Positions 1 through 5,755 of a stretch of DNA of 6,847 nucleotides are shown piece after piece. This DNA is from Parcubacteria group bacterium (GTDB taxonomy: Bacteria; Patescibacteriota; Minisyncoccia; Minisyncoccales; UBA10102): contig JACPHF010000022.1 of the NCBI GenBank assembly GCA_016188735.1, positions 1 through 6,847 of the forward strand, given 5' to 3'. A program made the position numbers and the translations under genes. The notes under the pieces were generated by a model. The model saw only the letters and a program-made list of their open reading frames with translations. It made no database searches and was not told where the DNA came from. The stretch's first letter is position 1, and every line of letters starts with the position of its first letter.

Positions 1-1099
1 AGAATTCTTTGCATGGGAGAGACGCGCATTCTTGCGTCTTTTTTTCAGCCGCTGCTCCTTGCGCTTCAAAACACGATCTCATACGAAGACCGACTTGGGG
101 ACCCGGAATCAGGGTGCCTGCGTTAATGTCCTGAATGATGTTTTCTCCAACCGTGGCTTTCAGGCATTCAAGCACTTCGGGCGGTGTTTCTTTGAGAGCT
201 GCACGAATTTGCTCAGTACCTTCTTGAATCATCTTCATTTGATCTTCGTCTAAGAGATTGTGTTCTTTGCCAAACGCAAAGCAGGATTCCATGTTTTCTG
301 GATCGTTGCAGTAGGCTTCGCATGCTTCCTTAGATTTGCAGCCTCCGGGCCCCCCTTGACTTCCCACCATCCTGGCGACCGTGGCCTCGTCTTTGCTGAT
401 GAATCCCGCTTTTTCCGCAAAGGCTATGCATTCTTCGAAATTCGCCTCAACGGCGCAGAAAGATTCGCATTCGTCTTTTGAACGGCAACCGCCCGGAGTT
501 TCCCCTTTTGCCAAAAGCCCCATGAAGGTGGCAAACTCCGCCTGATCTTGCTCATTCAAGAATCCGGCTTCCTTGGCGAAATTGAAACATTCAACCGTGT
601 TCTCGGGATCAGAGCAATACGTGAAACAAGCGTCTTTACCCCGGCAATCCCCAGGCATCTTGCCGCCTTGATTCAGGTATGCGGCAACCCTTCGTGCCTC
701 ATCCAGCTCCTGGGGATCGTCAATCAGGTTGTTCTCCTCCACAAAGTCAAGGCAGTCTGTCAGATTGTTGACGTCGGCGCAATACTTGTAGCATTCTTCG
801 GCGCTCGTGCACCAGCCGGTGCCGCCGGAAACGGCGGACTTGGTAAATTGCTTGGCACCTTCGATTTCCTCATCTGAAACAAGGTTGTGCTCTATGGCAA
901 AATCCCAGCAGACCCCCATTCTGTTTTCAGGTTCGTCGCAAAATGCGCGGCACTCCACCTCGTTCCGGCAGCCGCCCAGCTCCGCGACAGGATAGACAAT
1001 ATCGCTTATAGAAGACGCCTGCACCACAAACACGGATGCTGCAACGAGAACACCGCTAAACAGAATTGCAGAAACGATGAGGAGGAACGCCTGCTTCAT
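1..1099 (-). CDS. Secreted protein with five tandem four-cysteine modules (3' end beyond left edge)
   Basis: This is an open frame of 366 residues that continues past the window edge. It starts at ATG 1099, which overlaps the stop of the upstream small gene (TGATG), so translation is probably coupled. Residues 1-28 form a signal peptide or N-terminal anchor (MKQAFLLIVSAILFSGVLVA, ending near VQA-SS). Five modules follow, each with the pattern C-X5-C-X3-C-X8/9-C: Cys 44/50/54/64, 97/103/107/116, 152/158/162/171, 205/211/215/224 and 254/260/264/273. The spacing is 49-55 residues, with recurring GGC, DPEN and F-A-x-E. A different tail (residues 305-366) has Cys 312, 343, 358 and 363 and an IPGPQVG segment. 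Similar modules occur, as I recall, in hypothetical CPR envelope proteins of unknown function. The regular even number of cysteines in an exported protein suggests disulfide-stabilised helical hairpins; that is inference. The gene call is sure, the function unknown. Confidence 0.9.
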   Translation of the reverse strand, partial: MKQAFLLIVSAILFSGVLVAASVFVVQASSISDIVYPVAELGGCRNEVECRAFCDEPENRMGVCWDFAIEHNLVSDEEIEGAKQFTKSAVSGGTGWCTSAEECYKYCADVNNLTDCLDFVEENNLIDDPQELDEARRVAAYLNQGGKMPGDCRGKDACFTYCSDPENTVECFNFAKEAGFLNEQDQAEFATFMGLLAKGETPGGCRSKDECESFCAVEANFEECIAFAEKAGFISKDEATVARMVGSQGGPGGCKSKEACEAYCNDPENMESCFAFGKEHNLLDEDQMKMIQEGTEQIRAALKETPPEVLECLKATVGENIIQDINAGTLIPGPQVGLRMRSCFEAQGAAAEKKTQECASLPCKEF

Positions 1100-1353
1100 C
1101 ATTGAAAAGGATTCTTATATATTTTATCGATGGGGTTCGTATTCACCTGCTCAAAGGGATTCGTTTCGGGCAGGCTCTTTTTCACGGGATTTGCAGCTTC
1201 TTCAAATAATTGAGCGCCCAAACTGGCTTCTTCCCTGGGAATCACCCCCGGGATTTCCGGAGTTGTCTTTCGTGTTTGGAAATACCAAACACCGATTCCA
1301 ACAAGAACTACGATTGCGATTCCGATACCCGTATAAAGCTGCTTGGTATTCAT
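1099..1353 (-). CDS. Small single-span membrane protein with NPF-type C-terminal repeats
   Basis: The product is an 84-residue protein starting MNTKQLYTGIGI. Residues 8-25 are a strongly hydrophobic span, followed by a TRK stop-transfer cluster, so most of the protein probably faces outside. The tail carries four NP motifs at residues 55 (NPV), 65 (NPF), 73 (NPI) and 81 (NPF), spaced 10, 8 and 8 residues, ending YKNPFQ. I recall this NPF-rich ending from small CPR proteins next to Cys-module proteins, but no function is known to me. The start at 1353 is preferred because a GAG lies six bases upstream; ATG 1359 is an in-frame alternative. The TGA stop shares one base with the next ATG (TGATG), so this gene and the Cys-module gene are almost surely co-translated. 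It begins downstream of the terminator of the RNA-binding-protein gene. Confidence 0.8.
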   Translation of the reverse strand: MNTKQLYTGIGIAIVVLVGIGVWYFQTRKTTPEIPGVIPREEASLGAQLFEEAANPVKKSLPETNPFEQVNTNPIDKIYKNPFQ

Positions 1354-1373
1354 GCTCATCTCTATAGTTACAT

Positions 1374-1408
1374 AGTATATCGCCAGGCACCTACCGTCCA
1401 CATGTCAA
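1374..1408 (-). promoter_or_regulatory. Possible promoter of the NPF/Cys-module pair
   Basis: TATACT at 1374-1379 would make a good -10 box just ahead of the small gene. A perfect TTGACA lies at 1403-1408, but the spacing is 23 bases, too long for a standard sigma-70 promoter. A start must exist between the terminator at 1443-1476 and ATG 1353, so this is the best candidate, with the -35 element doubtful. Confidence 0.35.
1382..1395. repeat. GCCAGGC-ACCTACC element, short copy
   Basis: This is the same pair of heptamers as at 5756-5776 but directly joined, without the seven-base GTCTAAC middle. It lies in the gap upstream of the NPF/Cys-module pair, between the possible -10 and -35 boxes. 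Two copies in 6.8 kb, both intergenic and in the same orientation, suggest a dispersed short element, but chance cannot be excluded with two copies. Confidence 0.35.
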
Positions 1409-1442
1409 TACTACCATACTACCATCTCTATAAACTCCGTGT

Positions 1443-1476
1443 AAACAAAACAGCCCCGCCAAAGCGGGACTGTTTT
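1443..1476 (-). terminator. Intrinsic terminator of the RNA-binding-protein gene
   Basis: The minus-strand RNA forms a 13-bp stem: AAAACAG pairs with CTGUUUU and CCCGC with GCGGG, joined by one G-U pair, around a four-base loop (1460-1463). The stem ends in U4 followed by GUUU. The wobble position (1454/1469) would be a C-A mismatch on the other strand, so the element is built for minus-strand transcription. It lies 17 bases after the stop codon of the RRM gene. Confidence 0.9.
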
Positions 1477-1492
1477 GGAAACCTGGTAAGAA

Positions 1493-1831
1493 TTACCAGT
1501 TTCTTCCTCCGCGGTCTCGGTTGCCTCCAAAACCTCCTCCTCTGCCATCGCGCTGGAAACCTCCTCCTGTTCTTGGGCGGGGCTCCATGGGACGGGCTTC
1601 ATTCACTGTGATGTTGCGTCCTTCAAGATCCTTGCCGTTGAGCAGTTCAATGGCTTTCTGCGCTTCCTCTTCGGTAGACATTTCAACGAAGCCGAATCCC
1701 TTGGAACGGCCGGACATCTTGTCGATGATCACGGTTGCCGATTCAACGGTTCCTGCCTGAGAAAACGTCTCTTTCAGAGTGTCTTCGGTGGTGGTGTAGG
1801 GCAATCCTCCCACGTATAATTTCTTTGCCAT
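1493..1831 (-). CDS. RRM-domain RNA-binding protein with glycine/arginine-rich tail
   Basis: The product is 112 residues from ATG 1831, starting MAKKLYVGGLPY. A single RRM fills residues 3-80: RNP2 is LYVGGL (5-10) and RNP1 is KGFGFVEM (44-51), with the aromatic residues that stack on RNA at Tyr6, Phe46 and Phe48. The EARP motif that usually closes bacterial RRMs is present as NEARPM (77-82). Residues 85-112 form a short RGG-like tail. This is the layout of cyanobacterial and other bacterial glycine-rich RNA-binding proteins, which bind single-stranded RNA and are often cold-induced. The in-frame extension upstream to 1861 lacks RRM similarity and the family normally begins M-x-K-K-L-Y-V-G, so it is not used. 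The gene has its own strong promoter, a long leader and a terminator, so it is monocistronic. Confidence 0.95.
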   Translation of the reverse strand: MAKKLYVGGLPYTTTEDTLKETFSQAGTVESATVIIDKMSGRSKGFGFVEMSTEEEAQKAIELLNGKDLEGRNITVNEARPMEPRPRTGGGFQRDGRGGGFGGNRDRGGRNW

Positions 1832-1842
1832 GTTGTTCTTGA

Positions 1843-1906
1843 CACAAATAATTATCTGCAAGTCGACCTGACGTAATTTTCTAGTATCAACTTACACTTA
1901 TTTGTG
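1843..1906 (-). promoter_or_regulatory. Leader of the RRM gene with a long-range inverted repeat
   Basis: On the minus strand CACAAATAA (1898-1906) is perfectly complementary to TTATTTGTG (1843-1851), and a flanking G-T pair adds a tenth. The two arms enclose 46 bases, and the 3' arm ends 11 bases before the start codon. The 5' arm can instead form a local stem, TTGCAC with GTGTAA, around AAATAA. Two exclusive folds in an untranslated leader could tune translation, for example with temperature or by binding of the protein itself. No riboswitch class is recognised. Confidence 0.4.
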
Positions 1907-1943
1907 CAAGGAAACAGAAAACACATACACTTGCTTCAAAGGG

Positions 1944-1972
1944 AGTATAGCCTATCCACGGAATAATGTCAA
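1944..1972 (-). promoter_or_regulatory. Sigma-70-type promoter of the RRM gene
   Basis: There is a perfect -35 box TTGACA (1967-1972), a 17-base spacer and a -10 box TATACT (1944-1949, five of six matches). Transcription should begin near 1937, giving a leader of about 105 nt. It sits only 12 bases after the typA stop codon. No terminator is seen between the two genes, so typA transcripts may read through as well. Confidence 0.85.
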
Positions 1973-1984
1973 GGGCTTGAGCGA

Positions 1985-3790
1985 TTAAGACTCGGCCTTC
2001 TTGCGGAGCGCGTTCCTGAGTATTCTTTTGCGGATGCGGACGCTTTTCGGAGTCACTTCCACGAGCTCGTCGTCCCCTATGTATTCCAGGGCCTGTTCCA
2101 AAGACAATATCCTTTTGGGAACAAGATCGTCGGTGACGGCTTCCCCTTTCGCGCGGAAATTCGTAAGATGCTTTTCTTTGCATACGTTGACCGCGATATC
2201 GGAATCCTTTGCGTTCTGTCCAACCACCTGGCCTTCGTATACCTGCTCCCCCGGACCTATAAACAATGCCCCGCGCTCTTGCGAATGCACAAGTGCGTAT
2301 GCCGTCGTGGCTCCTGATTCGTGAGCAATGAGCGAGCCGTGCGTATTCGTTTCAATAGATTGTATTTTCGGAAAATACCCCGCGAACAGGGAGTTCACGA
2401 TACAGGTGCCCCGTGTTCCGAGCATCAGCTCATTCCTGAATCCGATGAACCCTCTCGTTGAAATGAAGAAGTGGAAATACGCGGTGTTGCGTTCGGCCCG
2501 CATATTCTTCATTTCTCCTTTTCGCATGCTCATCTTCTGAATGACCATACCAGAGTACTCCTCCGGAACCTCTATCCACACGTCTTCCATGGGTTCCAGC
2601 ACCTTTTCTCCTTCCGTCTTGAATATCACCTCCGGCTTTGAAACCTGGAATTCGTATCCTTCCCTGCGCATTTTTTCTATGAGAATCGAAAGATGCAGTT
2701 CCCCTCTTCCGCTCACGGAAAACGAATCAGCCGAAGAGGTTTCTTCCACCTGAAGCGCAACATCGTTATCCAGCTCTTTGAACAGCCGCTCTCTCAGATT
2801 GCGCGACGTGCAGTATTCGCCCTCTTGCCCGGCAAACGGAGAGTCGTTCACGGAAAAGATCATCTTCAGGGTTGCCTTCTCAATGGAAACAACGGGCAAG
2901 GCTTCTGGCGATTCCGCGTCCGCAATGGTGTCCCCGATGTTCACGTCGGGAATTCCGGCAACCGCGGCAATGTCTCCGGCAGGCACCGCGTCTGCCGCAA
3001 CCCGCACAAGCCCCAGATACGTCGCGAGCTCTGTGATCTTGTACTCTTTCGTCTCTCCCGTGCTCTTCATGTGCGCTATCCTCATGTCTTTCCGCAGCGT
3101 GCCCCGGTGAACGCGGCCTATCGCAATTCTCCCCTGATAATTATCCGCATGTATCGAAATCACCATCATCTGCAAGGGGGCCGCTTCATCCACCCGAGGG
3201 GCCGGAATGTGATTGATGATCGCGTCGAACACGGGAACAATATTTTTCATTGAAGCAAGATCCGGAGAGACGCCGGCCACCCCGAACTTGCCGGCCGCGT
3301 ACAGAACGGGAAAGTTGAGCTGCTCATCCGTTGCCCCGAGCTCCATGAAGAGCTCTAATATCTTTTCGTGCACGTATCCCACGCGGGCGTTCCGCTTATC
3401 CACCTTATTGATCACGACGATGATTTTGTGTTTTGCTTCAAACGCCTTTTTCAATACGAAACGGGTCTGCGGCATGGGGCCGTCCTGGGCGTCCACAAGC
3501 AGCAGGGAACCGTCTGCCATATTCAGGACGCGCTCAACTTCTCCGCCAAAATCGGCGTGTCCCGGGGTGTCAATGATGTTGATTTTTACCCCTTGATACA
3601 CGACGGCCGCGTTCTTTGAAAAAATGGTGATGCCGCGCTCCTGTTCCAGTTCGTTGGAATCCATGATCAACTCGCCCTCTCCAAGCTTGCCGAGGGTTGT
3701 TTCCGACTGCTTCAAAAGCGCGTCTACCAAGGTAGACTTCCCGTGGTCAACGTGAGCGATGATGGTGACGTTGCGGATTGGGTTCTTCAT
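1985..3790 (-). CDS. typA: Ribosome-associated translational GTPase TypA/BipA
   Basis: The product is 601 residues, the usual size for the family (about 605-615). The GTP-binding domain shows G1 AHVDHGKST (12-20), G2 with Thr55 in RGITI (52-56), G3 DTPG (74-77) and G4 NKVDK (128-132). The preceding LIMDSNELEQERG and the GHADFGGEVERVL stretch are typical of TypA rather than of LepA or EF-G. The C-terminus (EYIGDDELVEVTPKSVRIRK, then basic residues) matches the TypA-specific domain. TypA binds the ribosome and aids 50S assembly and growth at low temperature or under stress. ATG 3790 is chosen because it gives the family N-terminus M-x-x-x-I-R-N-V/I-x-I-I-A-H-V-D-H. In-frame ATG 3808 and TTG 3850 would add non-conserved residues. 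It has its own promoter candidate and a hairpin directly before the start. The cold-related RRM gene follows. Confidence 0.98.
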   Translation of the reverse strand: MKNPIRNVTIIAHVDHGKSTLVDALLKQSETTLGKLGEGELIMDSNELEQERGITIFSKNAAVVYQGVKINIIDTPGHADFGGEVERVLNMADGSLLLVDAQDGPMPQTRFVLKKAFEAKHKIIVVINKVDKRNARVGYVHEKILELFMELGATDEQLNFPVLYAAGKFGVAGVSPDLASMKNIVPVFDAIINHIPAPRVDEAAPLQMMVISIHADNYQGRIAIGRVHRGTLRKDMRIAHMKSTGETKEYKITELATYLGLVRVAADAVPAGDIAAVAGIPDVNIGDTIADAESPEALPVVSIEKATLKMIFSVNDSPFAGQEGEYCTSRNLRERLFKELDNDVALQVEETSSADSFSVSGRGELHLSILIEKMRREGYEFQVSKPEVIFKTEGEKVLEPMEDVWIEVPEEYSGMVIQKMSMRKGEMKNMRAERNTAYFHFFISTRGFIGFRNELMLGTRGTCIVNSLFAGYFPKIQSIETNTHGSLIAHESGATTAYALVHSQERGALFIGPGEQVYEGQVVGQNAKDSDIAVNVCKEKHLTNFRAKGEAVTDDLVPKRILSLEQALEYIGDDELVEVTPKSVRIRKRILRNALRKKAES

Positions 3791-3825
3791 AAAAAAGAGG
3801 TCCGGCATTCTTCGCAGGGCCTCTT
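3791..3825 (-). terminator. Terminator- or attenuator-like hairpin ending at the typA start codon
   Basis: In minus-strand RNA AAGAGG (3820-3825) pairs with CCUCUU (3795-3800), and an inner CC/GG pair follows a one-base bulge. A loop of about 14 bases separates the arms, and the hairpin ends in a U run that directly meets the AUG at 3790. It could terminate transcripts coming from the upstream redox genes or hide the typA start. It is weaker than the terminator at 1443-1476. Confidence 0.55.
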
Positions 3826-3828
3826 GCC

Positions 3829-3857
3829 ACAATAGATGGAAATTTCCCAAAAGTCAA
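3829..3857 (-). promoter_or_regulatory. Candidate typA promoter
   Basis: A -35 box TTGACT (3852-3857, five of six matches), a 17-base spacer and a -10 box TATTGT (3829-3834, four of six) lie in the gap after the thioredoxin-like gene. The predicted start near 3822 falls inside the 5' arm of the hairpin at 3791-3825, so transcripts from this promoter would form only a shortened hairpin. Confidence 0.55.
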
Positions 3858-3865
3858 ACGGTTGT

Positions 3866-4237
3866 TTATTGCGGAAGTTCGCATCCGGTCTTTTCCGAAA
3901 GCTGCAAAAGCGGTATCTCGCCGGTCAAACGGGAACCATCCGCGAATTCCCACGTGGGATATCCGTCTATCTTCTTCTCTATGCACAGGGCAAGGCCGTT
4001 CTCCGAACACTCAACGTAAGGAAGATATTTTGCCGATTTGCCGAACATCGCTTTCTGTTTCTGGCAATGCGAACACCAAGAAGCCCCGTAAAATACGGCG
4101 CCCTTGTCCTGCAGGCATTGGGCAAATGCGTCCAGGTTCAGGGTTCCACCGTTTGTCCCGATGAAAAAGTAGATCCCCGCAATAATTGCGATGCCCGGAA
4201 CAGCAAGAATTAAAGAATTACTTGCGCCTTTTCTCAT
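3866..4237 (-). CDS. Membrane-anchored thioredoxin-fold oxidoreductase, VKOR-Trx-domain-like
   Basis: The product is 123 residues from ATG 4237. An in-frame GTG at 4243 would give a four-base GTGA overlap with the gene before. Residues 9-27 form one membrane span placing the rest outside. The thioredoxin-like domain has the redox motif WCSHC (Cys55, Cys58) after FYGAS, a second Cys pair (77 and 85), and the cis-proline loop GYPTWEF (Pro94). The order YGAxWCxHCxxQKxxFG, YVEC and GYPTWE is that of the Trx domain fused to VKOR in cyanobacteria and other bacteria, as I recall it. There it passes electrons from reduced substrates to VKOR during disulfide formation. Here no VKOR membrane domain is attached or visible nearby. 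A role in oxidising or isomerising exported Cys-rich proteins is inferred. It follows the membrane-protein fragments closely and probably shares their transcript. Confidence 0.85.
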   Translation of the reverse strand: MRKGASNSLILAVPGIAIIAGIYFFIGTNGGTLNLDAFAQCLQDKGAVFYGASWCSHCQKQKAMFGKSAKYLPYVECSENGLALCIEKKIDGYPTWEFADGSRLTGEIPLLQLSEKTGCELPQ

Positions 4238-4239
4238 TA

Positions 4240-4668
4240 TCACACCCCGCAGCTTGACCCGTTTCTTTCTTTCGGCATGAGATCAAGTAGCTTAATCTCT
4301 TTGCTGACGTTTTCGTACCATCCGCTGCCCGTTGAGAAATCTTTGCCCATGACCACCCTGGCATCAACTTGTTCCCAATCTATGTTTTTCACTGCTTTAA
4401 AGTAGAGAGCGGTTTGGATGTAGTTGTCCGGAAACCAGAATGAATTGAATGCGAGGGCTTCCCCGTAGAGTTCATCCTCGGTCAGTCCTTGGGTCGCGCC
4501 AAGCTGGAGCAAACCGAGAAGGGCTGAACCGTGATTGCAGTCCTGAAAAAAGGTTGAATTGTTGCAGCAGGGTCGATATGTATTTTTGGCAATTTTAGTT
4601 ACCAGGGCTTCCTGCTCTGGCGTAAGCTCAACTATGTTGAGAGGCAAAATTAAACAGGGATTTTCCAT
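4240..4668 (-). CDS. Probable severed C-terminal domain of the upstream membrane protein
   Basis: The product is 142 residues from ATG 4668, which lies 41 bases inside the end of the preceding gene in the +1 frame. It has no signal peptide or membrane span. From residue 12 (IVELTPEQEALVTKIA) onward it looks like a well-formed domain with YRPCCNNSTFFQDCNHGSA (31-49; Cys34, Cys35, Cys44, His46). This is followed by helical segments including AFNSFWFPDNYIQTALYF and a tail ending in SCGV. From memory of CPR proteins, this domain normally continues in one chain after an NGKSLFNFAS segment, which is exactly where the preceding gene ends here. The first eleven residues (MENPCLILPLN) look like out-of-frame translation of that segment. 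So it may be a relic, a separately re-initiated cytoplasmic product, or the effect of a sequencing or assembly error. The clustered Cys/His residues suggest metal or disulfide chemistry, but no function is known. Confidence 0.65.
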   Translation of the reverse strand: MENPCLILPLNIVELTPEQEALVTKIAKNTYRPCCNNSTFFQDCNHGSALLGLLQLGATQGLTEDELYGEALAFNSFWFPDNYIQTALYFKAVKNIDWEQVDARVVMGKDFSTGSGWYENVSKEIKLLDLMPKERNGSSCGV

Positions 4669-5671
4669 TCACGGGACTTGACTTATTCGACTCCATGTAA
4701 TTCGAAAGCCCCAGCGGCCAAAGAAGATTCACATAATACTGAGCATTCGCTCGGGTAAGAAGAATGGGCGCGGGAGAGGGCTTTGCAAGCACGTCTTCCA
4801 ATTCCGGAGGAAAACCGCCTCGTCCCTGATACACGGCCTCAAACTTGGCTTGGTCAATAACGCCATGTTCCACGAGCTTCACGACGCTATCGCCGAGCTG
4901 GATTCTGCTCTGGAAGCCTTGCTCCGGCAGAACCTTGGCCAAAACTTCGTCAAACAACAGATTACCGGTTGTCGCAATATCCGCGCCATGGAGTTGGTTG
5001 TCGTTAAAGTTCAAGGTTGTATTTTGACTCAATGCCCTTGCAACCACGGGGTCGGTTTTAAGCATCCCCCAGGCAAGATTCAGAAGAAGCGCAACAACCA
5101 CCAACAAACCCCAGAGTCGAGCCGCATCGCTATCTTTGAACGAAGCGTCTCGAGGCGCAGGACAAATTCCCTTCTCGCAGTCGGATTCCAACTTTCTCAG
5201 GTCTTTCCGTATTAACCAAATTGGCAGGGCAAGAAGTCCCAATGAAAGGGCTTTGAGCTCCAAACCTCCAAGAGGGAAAACGGCAAGGCCGCCGGCGATA
5301 CCGATGGCGGAAAGAATGGTCGCGCCGCAAACAGGGCAGGCGGAAGCCGCGATTCCCACAAGGGATCCAATGCCGCTGCCCGCGGCGGATCCTCCCCTGC
5401 CAAGGCTCCGGAGGGTAAAACCAAATTTTCTCCAACGATAGACGAAAAGCGACACGCTGATTCCAAATAGGACAATCGCGCCAAGCGTGAGTACGACATA
5501 CGGCCAGAAATACAAAGGCATGCCCCCAAAATCTCTTATGAGACTGCTAATGCTCGAGTCGAGCCGCAGGGCCCAATAAAGCGCGAGGAAAAATCCAAGA
5601 GAGGCGGCAATGCCGATGAGCGCGTAAAACAACGCGGTATCAAACTTCGTATCCTTCATTGTTTTGACCAT
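4628..5671 (-). CDS. Five-span membrane protein with CPVCG motif, probably C-terminally truncated
   Basis: The product is 347 residues from ATG 5671 (ATG 5659 also possible). Likely membrane spans are residues 12-35, 52-78, 101-131, 136-154 and 186-204. CPVCG at 112-116 lies in the third span (GIAASACPVCGATILSAIG), a placement expected of a metal-binding or thiol-redox pair inside a membrane helix, as in MerT-like and related transporters; homology to MerT is not shown. A loop carries Cys165 and Cys170. Residues 205-347 form a soluble domain, probably outside, with LGDSVVKLVEHGVID (259-273) and LLWPLGLSN (316-324). The last four residues (SQHS) appear to follow a frame change. A near-consensus promoter sits just before the start, and the gene heads a unit with the C-terminal fragment and the VKOR-Trx-like protein, pointing to envelope redox work. 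The exact function is unknown. Confidence 0.85.
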   Translation of the reverse strand: MVKTMKDTKFDTALFYALIGIAASLGFFLALYWALRLDSSISSLIRDFGGMPLYFWPYVVLTLGAIVLFGISVSLFVYRWRKFGFTLRSLGRGGSAAGSGIGSLVGIAASACPVCGATILSAIGIAGGLAVFPLGGLELKALSLGLLALPIWLIRKDLRKLESDCEKGICPAPRDASFKDSDAARLWGLLVVVALLLNLAWGMLKTDPVVARALSQNTTLNFNDNQLHGADIATTGNLLFDEVLAKVLPEQGFQSRIQLGDSVVKLVEHGVIDQAKFEAVYQGRGGFPPELEDVLAKPSPAPILLTRANAQYYVNLLWPLGLSNYMESNKSSPVNGKSLFNFASQHS

Positions 5672-5679
5672 GTAAAAGG

Positions 5680-5708
5680 ATTATACCCCTTCAATAAATT
5701 CAGGGCAA
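5680..5708 (-). promoter_or_regulatory. Promoter of the membrane-redox unit, nearly leaderless
   Basis: A perfect -10 box TATAAT (5680-5685) follows a 17-base spacer and the -35 box TTGCCC (5703-5708, four of six matches). Transcription should begin near A5673, two bases before ATG 5671. The message would then be leaderless, or have about 14 untranslated bases without a Shine-Dalgarno site if ATG 5659 is used. Confidence 0.75.
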
Positions 5709-5755
5709 GCAAAAAACCGCCCAGTTGACAATTCTTTAGGGTGTAAATTTTAGAA

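Noticed and set aside
1..1099. CRISPR array or DNA tandem repeat suggested by the regular period of about 150-165 bases
   Set aside because: The periodicity is in the protein modules; the DNA copies are diverged and there are no identical repeats with unique spacers.
32..1105. Several plus-strand frames of 60-110 codons
   Set aside because: They are antisense to the Cys-module gene, whose signal peptide and regular repeats make the minus strand the coding one.
1887..2183. A 98-codon minus-strand frame overlapping the end of typA
   Set aside because: It is an Arg-rich out-of-frame reading of the typA 3' end that runs through the RRM promoter.
2693..3253. A 186-codon plus-strand frame with many Arg and His residues
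   Set aside because: It lies wholly opposite the conserved typA gene and has the composition of antisense translation; there is no recognisable motif or start signal.
4628..4668. Programmed ribosomal frameshift joining the two membrane-protein frames
   Set aside because: No slippery heptamer, prfB-like CTT-TGA site or following stem is seen in the overlap, and the linker residues appear missing, which a frameshift would not restore.
4240..4670. Alternative genetic code (TGA read as glycine) as the reason for the split gene
   Set aside because: Reading through the TGA at 4628-4630 stays in the wrong frame and does not reach the conserved domain; TGA also ends other genes here at sensible places.
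5130..5529. Two minus-strand frames inside the membrane-protein gene
   Set aside because: They are shifted-frame shadows of the membrane spans, with Arg/Pro-rich content and no ribosome site.
5690..5730. Intrinsic terminator at GGGCGG followed by a T run after the Met-rich gene
   Set aside because: There is no upstream CCGCCC arm to pair with it; only a 4-bp GGGC/GCCC stem around the T run is possible.
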